Below, piece by piece: positions 58,555 through 64,000 of a stretch of DNA of 64,000 nucleotides (positions are counted from its first letter, which is position 1; every line of letters starts with the position of its first letter). The position numbers and the translations under genes were made by a program. This DNA comes from Gordonia sp049847105 (lineage in GTDB: Bacteria; Actinomycetota; Actinomycetes; Mycobacteriales; Mycobacteriaceae): NCBI RefSeq assembly GCF_049847105.1, contig NZ_JBNCNS010000004.1, positions 434,001-498,000 of the forward strand, read 5' to 3'. The notes beneath the pieces are model-generated. The model searched no databases. It was not told the DNA's origin and was given only the letters and a program-made list of their open reading frames with translations.

Positions 58555-60102
58555 TCACGAGTGTTGGGATGCAACCTCCGGAGGGACGAACTCCGCGGTT
58601 CGTTCCGCACCATTCTCGGCGTTCGACGACGGAGTCGGAACTTCAACTGCATCGAGGTCCCTCGCGCCTACCTCGGCCTCTTCACGCACCGCCACCCCAT
58701 CCGCGCCTTCGAACCGACGTCCCCAACCGGTGGCGATCGATATCGCCATGACAACCGTCAGGACGAGCGGATAGAACGTGACGGTGAACATGGCCAACGC
58801 CGACACCTGGTTCGCGCCTTCGGTCAGCAGGCTCGCGATCAGCAGGAAGGAACTGACCACCGGCACAACCGATCCCAGTCCGAGGACGTTGCAGTCCATG
58901 ATGTTGGCGCGACGATACGGATGGAGGCGGGCCCGCGAGCCGATGCGGTCGACGAGTGGTCCGTAGAACATCATGGTTGGGCCGTTGACGCCGGCGAACA
59001 GCCCGCCGGAGACGATGGCGCCGACGGCGATCGCGGTCTCGGTGCCACGCGCAGTGTTCGTGAGGCGTGAGCCGGTGATCGCATCGACGATGGCGTCGAA
59101 GACACCGGAGCCCTCGAGCACGCCGATGATGGCGAACACGATGATGCCGAGGCCGATGAGCGGCAGCACGTCGGTGATGCCGTCGACGAGGAAGCCGGTG
59201 GCGGCGTCGTCCTTCGACGAGATGATGTCGGCAGGCGAGATGAGCCCCGATGCCAGACCGATGACCGTGCCGACGACCAGGCCGCAGGTGGTCGCCAGGA
59301 ACAGATCTCGCTTCCAGAAGGCCACGCCGAGAAGGGCAACCACGGCGATGAGCATCAGCAGCGGCTTCGGCCCCACATCGGTGGGCGCGGCGGAGGCGCC
59401 CGAGTCCGTGGTGAGCATCAGTCCGACGACGACGTACAGCACGAGCGTGATGCCCGCGGTGGGCAGCGAATAGCGAGTGCGAGAACGCACGACGCCTGCG
59501 ATGTCGGCGACACCCTCCTTGCGGCGGAAGCGCTGCGTCGCCGACGACACCACGGTCGAATCGGAGATGGGCGCCAGGTTGTCACCGAACAAGGCGCCGG
59601 AGAGGATCGCTCCGGCCAGCAGGAGCGGATGGGCTCCCAGCACCACGCCGGCCGGGAAGATGACCGGGAACGCGGTGAACAGTGTCCCGATGGACGTTCC
59701 CGTCGACATCGCCATCACACCGGCGATCACAAACGCGATGGCCGGGAACAGTGCCGGTGACACGCCGGCTTCCTGTGCCGCCCAGATCAATCCGTTCGCG
59801 GCGCCGGACGAGCTGAGGAGCATCGAGAAGAGACTGACCGCCAGCAGGATCATCAGCAGTGTGCTCGCCGTGGGGGAGGAGAGGCCACGCAGGGCGGCAT
59901 TCCAATAGCTCGAATAATTGCGCGCCAGCAAGGCGCCCAGGAGCAGACCGACCAGTCCGGATGCGGTCAGCGCCGTCATGTCGAAGACGTTGAACGCGAT
60001 GAAGTACGAGATGACGCCGACGAGGAAGATCACCGGTGCCACAAATGCGACGTACATGCCGCCGCGGAACTCGAGACGGTCGTCGGTTGGGGTGGTTTCC
60101 AT
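58555..60102 (-). CDS. NhaC-family Na+/H+ antiporter
   Basis: This 515-residue protein has about twelve helices. Markers are SSGAANGLIWAA, MSTGTSIGTLFTAFPVIFPAG, GALFGDNLAPISDSTVVSSATQ and GGLFAGVNGPTMMFYGPLVDRIG. The GDNLAPISDST motif is diagnostic of NhaC/MleN. Some members exchange organic acids or amino acids for sodium. It lies 15 bases after the aminotransferase gene on the same strand and is likely one operon with it. The start is ATG 60102. Confidence 0.9.
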   Translation of the reverse strand: METTPTDDRLEFRGGMYVAFVAPVIFLVGVISYFIAFNVFDMTALTASGLVGLLLGALLARNYSSYWNAALRGLSSPTASTLLMILLAVSLFSMLLSSSGAANGLIWAAQEAGVSPALFPAIAFVIAGVMAMSTGTSIGTLFTAFPVIFPAGVVLGAHPLLLAGAILSGALFGDNLAPISDSTVVSSATQRFRRKEGVADIAGVVRSRTRYSLPTAGITLVLYVVVGLMLTTDSGASAAPTDVGPKPLLMLIAVVALLGVAFWKRDLFLATTCGLVVGTVIGLASGLISPADIISSKDDAATGFLVDGITDVLPLIGLGIIVFAIIGVLEGSGVFDAIVDAITGSRLTNTARGTETAIAVGAIVSGGLFAGVNGPTMMFYGPLVDRIGSRARLHPYRRANIMDCNVLGLGSVVPVVSSFLLIASLLTEGANQVSALAMFTVTFYPLVLTVVMAISIATGWGRRFEGADGVAVREEAEVGARDLDAVEVPTPSSNAENGAERTAEFVPPEVASQHS

Positions 60103-60117
60103 GGGGGACTCCCGATT

Positions 60118-61275
60118 TCAGCGGCGGCGGTAGGCCGCGAGCGCTTGGACGATACTGTCGACGTCGTTGTCGGTGCTGTAGTAGTGGAACGAGATCCGCA
60201 GGCGCCGGCCGCGTGGCGCGGTACTGATGCGATGTTCGGCGAGCAGCCACGCCGCGAGGGCGTCGGGATCGTCGTCGATGATCGCAACCTGCGGGCCCGC
60301 GAACGTCGGATCTTCGGGTCGATCGACCTGCTCACCGAGATCGCGGAGTTCTGCGGCGGTGCGCTCGGCCAACCGTTGCACGTGAGCCCAGCCCACCTGG
60401 GCGTCGACGGTGTCGAGGGCGTCGAGACCACCGAGCGCCGCGTACACCGACGGCACACCGGGTGTTCCGGTCTCGAATTTCGCAGCAGTGGAAGGTGTTT
60501 CGAGGTAGGCGGGATCGAAATTGAATGGGTTGCTCCGACCGAACCATCCGGTCAGCGCCGGGTTGTCGAGCTCTTCGGGATGACGAACGTAGAGGAAGGC
60601 CAGTCCGGGAAGCCCGAGCATGTACTTGAGCACACCGGTGACGAGGAAGTCGCAGCCCAGCTCGTCGACGGTGTAGGGCACCACACCGCTGCCCTGGTAG
60701 GCGTCGACGAACATCAGCGCGCCTGCCGCGTGCGCGGCGTCGGCGATGGCGCGCACCGGTGGGCGCGTGCCGTTGACGTAGGAGACCAACGGTGCCGACA
60801 CGACGCCGACGGTGTCGTCGATCTGCGATGACCACGCTGAGGCAGACAGAAAGTCGTCCGACGGCACCGACCGGATCGGGGTGCCATCGGCGGAGGCGCG
60901 CCACACGTGGCCGACCGACGGGAACTCGTGGTCACTGCTCAGCAGCGCCCTGCGGCCACGCGTAGCAATGGTGGTGCGGACCTGGAAGGCGGCGATCGAG
61001 GCGTTCGGTGCGATGGCGACCTGCTCCGGCGATGCCCCGATCCGGGCTGCGAACCGCGCGCGAAGGGTCTCGACGAGCTCCATCCAGCGTCCCCACGGGG
61101 CCGGGTCGGCGATCAGATCGTCCTGCATGGCCTGCAGTCGACGCTGCAGATCGACCGACAACGCGCCCTGGCTGCAACTGGCGAGGTGGACGGTGTCGCC
61201 GAGGTGAGGGAACCGGCTGCGGAAGTCGGCGAGCTGGTCGGTTGCTGGTGTGGTGGCCTCCTGGACTGATGTCAT
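60118..61275 (-). CDS. PLP-dependent class V aminotransferase
   Basis: This 385-residue enzyme shows IAPNASIAAFQ, the cofactor Asp and Gln in FVDAYQGSGVVPY, and the Schiff-base lysine in CDFLVTGVLKYMLG. Substrate-side motifs are GWFGRSNPFNFDPAY and FETGTPGVPSVYAA. It is close to the kynureninase/isopenicillin-N-epimerase/cysteine-desulfurase-like group. The exact reaction is not defined by the sequence. It forms an operon with the antiporter and is divergent from an XRE-cupin regulator, suggesting catabolism of an imported amino compound (inference). Confidence 0.88.
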   Translation of the reverse strand: MTSVQEATTPATDQLADFRSRFPHLGDTVHLASCSQGALSVDLQRRLQAMQDDLIADPAPWGRWMELVETLRARFAARIGASPEQVAIAPNASIAAFQVRTTIATRGRRALLSSDHEFPSVGHVWRASADGTPIRSVPSDDFLSASAWSSQIDDTVGVVSAPLVSYVNGTRPPVRAIADAAHAAGALMFVDAYQGSGVVPYTVDELGCDFLVTGVLKYMLGLPGLAFLYVRHPEELDNPALTGWFGRSNPFNFDPAYLETPSTAAKFETGTPGVPSVYAALGGLDALDTVDAQVGWAHVQRLAERTAAELRDLGEQVDRPEDPTFAGPQVAIIDDDPDALAAWLLAEHRISTAPRGRRLRISFHYYSTDNDVDSIVQALAAYRRR

Positions 61276-61294
61276 TGGCCAATGGTGCGGCACG

Positions 61295-61323
61295 GTATTA
61301 ACCCTGTCAATAGACGTATTAAT
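61295..61323. promoter_or_regulatory. GTATTAA direct repeats in aminotransferase-regulator gap
   Basis: GTATTAA occurs at 61295-61301 and 61316-61322, exactly 21 bases apart, in the 94-base divergent promoter. It is a candidate site for the XRE-cupin regulator. Confidence 0.4.
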
Positions 61324-61369
61324 CAGAGTCGGTGCGTGGGGCGGCCCTGTCACCTGCCATGATGCACAT

Positions 61370-61906
61370 GTGCTGGGTACGACGATTCGCGAGGTGCGCA
61401 AGACGCGTGGGCTGACGATGGTGCAGCTGGCCGAGTCGGCCGGTGTCTCGCAGGGCCTGATCAGCCAGGTGGAGAACGGTCGGGCCGATCCCAGCCTGGA
61501 GACGTTGCGTCGAATCGCGGAGGCGCTCGGGGTGCCCCTGTTCGACCTGTTCCAGGATGGTGCGCCGAGTCCGGTGAACGTGCTGCGTGCCGGCAACCGT
61601 GCCTCGGTCACCACGCCGACGGGTTCGCTGACCTACGAGAAGCTCTCCCCGCCGAGCGCGACGCTCGAGGTGCTGCGTGGTCGGCTGGAGCCCAACGACG
61701 TGTCCAGTCGAGAACCGCACGCACACCCGGCAAGCGAGTGTGTGGTCGTCGAGAGCGGTTCGATGGTGGTCGAGGTCGCGGGGGAGCGGATCGAACTAGA
61801 GGCAGGCGACAGCGCGACCTACGATTCGCGGCTGCCGCATCGGTATCTGAACGAATCCGATGAGCGGACAGTGTTTCTCGTGTTGGCGTCGCCGCCAAGT
61901 TTCTGA
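61370..61906 (+). CDS. XRE-type regulator with C-terminal cupin
   Basis: This 178-residue protein has an N-terminal helix-turn-helix (TIREVRKTRGLTMVQLAESAGVSQGLISQVENGRADPSLETLRRIAEALGVPLFDLF) and a C-terminal cupin (SREPHAHPASECVVVESGSMVVEVAGERIELEAGDSATYDSRLPHRY). The cupin His/Glu/His ligands suggest small-molecule or metal sensing. The start is GTG 61370. It is divergent from, and probably controls, the aminotransferase-antiporter operon. Confidence 0.92.
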   Translation: MLGTTIREVRKTRGLTMVQLAESAGVSQGLISQVENGRADPSLETLRRIAEALGVPLFDLFQDGAPSPVNVLRAGNRASVTTPTGSLTYEKLSPPSATLEVLRGRLEPNDVSSREPHAHPASECVVVESGSMVVEVAGERIELEAGDSATYDSRLPHRYLNESDERTVFLVLASPPSF

Positions 61907-61926
61907 GCCGACGATCACGGTGTGGG

Positions 61927-62244
61927 TCACCGACACGTTCGCTCGGCCGAGCGGGGCAACGATCCCAGACCGGCGACTCGCCGCCATCGGCGCGATTGGA
62001 TGGCCCACCGCACGACTGCAATGATCAACGCGACCGTGGGTATCCAGAGGTAGCAGAAGCCGATAAAGATGAGCAGCCCCCAGAGGAAGCCGCCGAAGAA
62101 GGCATCTCGGTACTCGGTGGCAGAGTTTGGTTCGCCGTCAGTGGCGACCGCGATTTCGAGCGCGACAACGGTTCCGACGATGGCAATCAGTGCGCTGACG
62201 GGGATTGCGCACAGGAGTGAACGCAGCCAGAGCCGGAACAGCAT
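61927..62244 (-). CDS. Small membrane protein
   Basis: This protein of about 105 residues starts MLFRLWLRSLLC (GTG 62253 adds three residues). Two or three helices are visible (AIPVSALIAIVGTVVALEIAV; FLWGLLIFIGFCYLWIPTVALIIAVV), then a basic tail QSRRWRRV. No known family is recognised. Confidence 0.65.
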   Translation of the reverse strand: MLFRLWLRSLLCAIPVSALIAIVGTVVALEIAVATDGEPNSATEYRDAFFGGFLWGLLIFIGFCYLWIPTVALIIAVVRWAIQSRRWRRVAGLGSLPRSAERTCR

Positions 62245-62271
62245 GGATAGCACGGTAGACGTCGACCACCG

Positions 62272-62730
62272 CTAGCAGGAATCCGACTCACCGATCTTGA
62301 CCGCCGACAACACAGCGTCACCCTCACCGATCGGCGTTCCCGGATCGGGTGTTTGAGCGACCACAATCCAATTCCGGTCCAGGATCTGGGATCGCCCCCG
62401 GCCCGTCGCATCGGTGCTCCGAGAGAAGAAGACCCCGGCGTCCTGGATCTTGTTCTGCGCGTCCTGCAGATTCATGCACACCACGTCGGGCATGATCGCC
62501 GGTTCTTCGGGAGGGGCCGTGGTGGCGGTCGCCTGCGTCATCGGTGGCGGCGCCTCGGTCGTCGGGGGCTCGGTAGTCGATGCCTCCGTCTCGGTGGCCA
62601 CCGCCGCGGTCGCTGCCTCGGTCACGGTGGTGGTCGTCGCCGAGTCTCCACTGCCGCCACATCCAGCGATCACGAGAGTGATCAGCAGGATTCCTGCCGC
62701 TGCACCAGCGGCCTTCCGGACGTGCGTCAT
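62272..62730 (-). CDS. Lipoprotein with PASTA-like domain
   Basis: This 152-residue protein has the lipobox VIAGC, a Thr/Glu/Pro-rich stalk, and a C-terminal domain (MPDVVCMNLQDAQNKIQDAGVFF...NWIVVAQTPDPGTPIGEGDAVLSAVKIGESDSC). The domain has the PASTA pattern, with a Cys pair at its ends. ATG 62730 has GAGGAGAG upstream. It may bind cell-wall material as the PknB PASTA repeats do (inference). Confidence 0.8.
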   Translation of the reverse strand: MTHVRKAAGAAAGILLITLVIAGCGGSGDSATTTTVTEAATAAVATETEASTTEPPTTEAPPPMTQATATTAPPEEPAIMPDVVCMNLQDAQNKIQDAGVFFSRSTDATGRGRSQILDRNWIVVAQTPDPGTPIGEGDAVLSAVKIGESDSC

Positions 62731-62808
62731 GCGCTCTCCTCGGTCGACGAGCATCTCTGTGTGTCTCTGTATCGACCGAGGGTGTGATCCGCGTTACGCC
62801 CGGGCCGA

Positions 62809-63093
62809 TCAGAGCCCCAGATCCCCTTCGAACCGCCTGAGGTAGCTGTCGGGGTCACGGTTGTAGGCCGTGTTCTCCCGCTCGCAGCGTTCGAGCAGTG
62901 CGGTACGTTGCGCCCGCTCGACAGCCCGGCGGGCGTCGTGAGCCTTGATCATCTTCGACGTGACGAACACCAGCAGCCCGATGGCTGCGGCCGCGGCAAA
63001 GATGTACCAGAACTTCACGACCACGGCGATGAGGATGAGCACCACGATCACCAGGGCACCCGCGCCTTTGTTGCCACCATCTGACTTGGCCAT
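62809..63093 (-). CDS. Small membrane protein with a charged C-terminal tail
   Basis: This 94-residue protein has a polar N-terminus (MAKSDGGNKGAG), two adjacent helices (LVIVVLILIAVVVKFWYIF; AAAIGLLVFVTSKMI), and a charged helical tail (AHDARRAVERAQRTALLERCERENTAYNRDPDSYLRRFEGDLGL). It lies next to the PASTA-like lipoprotein on the same strand. The family is not recognised. Confidence 0.72.
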   Translation of the reverse strand: MAKSDGGNKGAGALVIVVLILIAVVVKFWYIFAAAAAIGLLVFVTSKMIKAHDARRAVERAQRTALLERCERENTAYNRDPDSYLRRFEGDLGL

Positions 63094-63222
63094 CTCGTCG
63101 CTCCCTCACGATCGTCGTGTTGGGGACATCGTCGCAGGACATACCGACAGTTACAGCAGGTCGCAGCGTCGTCAGGTGACCCGACGGAATGGTCACCAAC
63201 CCGAGAGTGTTGGAATGCCATG

Positions 63223-63236
63223 TAAGCGTTTGCTTA
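63223..63236. promoter_or_regulatory. Near-perfect palindrome upstream of lipase gene
   Basis: TAAGCGTTTGCTTA has one mismatch from a perfect 14-bp palindrome and ends 61 bases before the lipase start. The AAGC/GCTT arms recall the element at 50623. Confidence 0.4.
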
Positions 63237-63297
63237 GGTATCGGCTCGGGCAAGTCCGTCCGACGACGACCACCCAGGCTTGGAACAGGGGGCGGCC

Positions 63298-64000
63298 ATG
63301 GCCACACACGTTGATCACATATCGAGAGGCGATGCTGCCGTTCCGTTGGTGCTCCCCACGCAAGACTCCTTCTACGACGAGCCCGCCGACCTCCGCGCCA
63401 TGCGGCCGGGCGAGATCATCCGGTCACGGCAGGTCGAGCTCAAGGACTATTGGGCGTCGCATCACCGCAGCCAGGCGTGGCAGTTGCTGTACCGGTCGAC
63501 CGATCTGTACGGCGCTGCGGGTGTCGCGGCCACTACCGTCGTCATGCCACGCAAGCGTGCGCGCGACGGCCAGTTCCAACTTCTGTCGTTCCAGTGCGCG
63601 ATCGACGCGGTCACCTCGCAGTGCTTCCCGTCGTATGCGCTGCGCAAGGGCGCTTCAGCCGCGAAAGCGATTGCGCCGTTCGAGTTCTTGGTGATCCGCC
63701 GTGCGCTGGCCAAGGGCTGGGCGGTGTCGATTCCCGACCACGAGGGCATGGTCGGCGCGTGGGGTGCCCCGCGTGAGCCCGGCTATCGCACTCTCGACGG
63801 CATCCGTGCGGCGTTGTCGTTCGACGACTTCGAATTTCGTTCTGACACACCGGTCGGCCTGTGGGGCTATTCGGGCGGCGGCATGGCGACGTCGTGGGCC
63901 GCGGAGATGGCGCCTCAGTACGCGCCGGAGCTGAACCTCATCGGCGCGGTTCTCGGCTCCCCGGTGGGGGACATGGCATCTGCACTGATGCGCCTGAACG
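63298..64000 (+). CDS. Lipase family (LIP-type) protein, cut by right edge
   Basis: The frame starts at ATG 63298 (GGGGGCGGCC upstream) and runs off the edge after 234 codons. It has FYDEPADLRAMRPGEIIRSRQVEL, LYRSTDLYGAAGVAATTVVMPR, VSIPDHEGMVGAWGAPREPGYRTLDGIRAAL and the nucleophile motif GYSGGGMATSWAAE. This is the secretory-lipase (LIP) family found in mycolata, usually about 400 residues. No clear signal peptide is visible. The C-terminal part with the catalytic Asp and His lies outside the window. Confidence 0.85.
   Translation, partial: MATHVDHISRGDAAVPLVLPTQDSFYDEPADLRAMRPGEIIRSRQVELKDYWASHHRSQAWQLLYRSTDLYGAAGVAATTVVMPRKRARDGQFQLLSFQCAIDAVTSQCFPSYALRKGASAAKAIAPFEFLVIRRALAKGWAVSIPDHEGMVGAWGAPREPGYRTLDGIRAALSFDDFEFRSDTPVGLWGYSGGGMATSWAAEMAPQYAPELNLIGAVLGSPVGDMASALMRLN

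Overview
This window is high-GC actinobacterial DNA, most likely Gordonia or a close mycolic-acid-producing relative (inference). The main evidence is the gene order pknB-pknA-pbpA-rodA-pstP-fhaB-fhaA, flanked by crgA, pabA/trpG, ppiA, a cwsA-like gene and a tRNA-Leu. This is the origin-proximal cell-division neighbourhood of Mycobacterium and its relatives. Most starts are ATG or GTG behind purine-rich ribosome binding sites, and many neighbouring genes overlap by 1 or 4 bases.

Layout. 1-15.4 kb: a partial secreted protein, a DUF4190 membrane protein, the peptidyl-prolyl isomerase and rhomboid genes, crgA, pabA, and the long minus-strand Ser/Thr kinase, elongation and FHA operon, ending at tRNA-Leu. 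15.5-19.3 kb: a SUKH-type protein, a Tat-exported multicopper oxidase, an SDR, and a 21-residue peptide gene with a CRP-type site. 19.3-28.1 kb: an oligopeptide-type ABC transporter diverging from a sulfatase and an AtsK-type dioxygenase, probably an organosulfur scavenging unit. 28.2-35 kb: SDR, acyl-CoA dehydrogenase, APH-type kinase and TetR genes facing acyl-CoA synthetase and phosphotriesterase-like lactonase genes. The two halves share a 24-bp operator-like element, and together they read as a pathway for gamma-lactones or 4-hydroxyacids. 35-53 kb: mixed housekeeping and accessory genes, including a lipoprotein, DUF1266, an FAD oxidoreductase, a phosphatase, MarR/DUF2316/AKR, a SNF2 helicase, DUF3556, GNAT and a lipase. 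Two tiny paralogous Arg/Trp-rich protein genes lie here, with a decayed third copy. 53.8-58.4 kb: a glycine-zipper exported protein followed by a duplicated array of small secreted two-cysteine proteins, with pseudogenes; a further member is cut by the left edge of the window. 58.5-64 kb: an NhaC antiporter, a class V aminotransferase and an XRE-cupin regulator, small membrane proteins and lipoproteins, and a lipase cut by the right edge.

The non-coding DNA is also structured. There are 21-bp tandem arrays at three loci (two sharing one unit), a dispersed ~75-bp repeat at two gene ends, a 55-bp-period repeat after pabA, several near-perfect operator palindromes and strong terminators. The best candidates for undescribed biology are the tiny FDQR/WVWQ gene family with its conserved leader hairpin, the lactone/4-hydroxyacid cluster, the two-cysteine secreted family and the 21-residue peptide. 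All calls come from reading the sequence; no database search was run.
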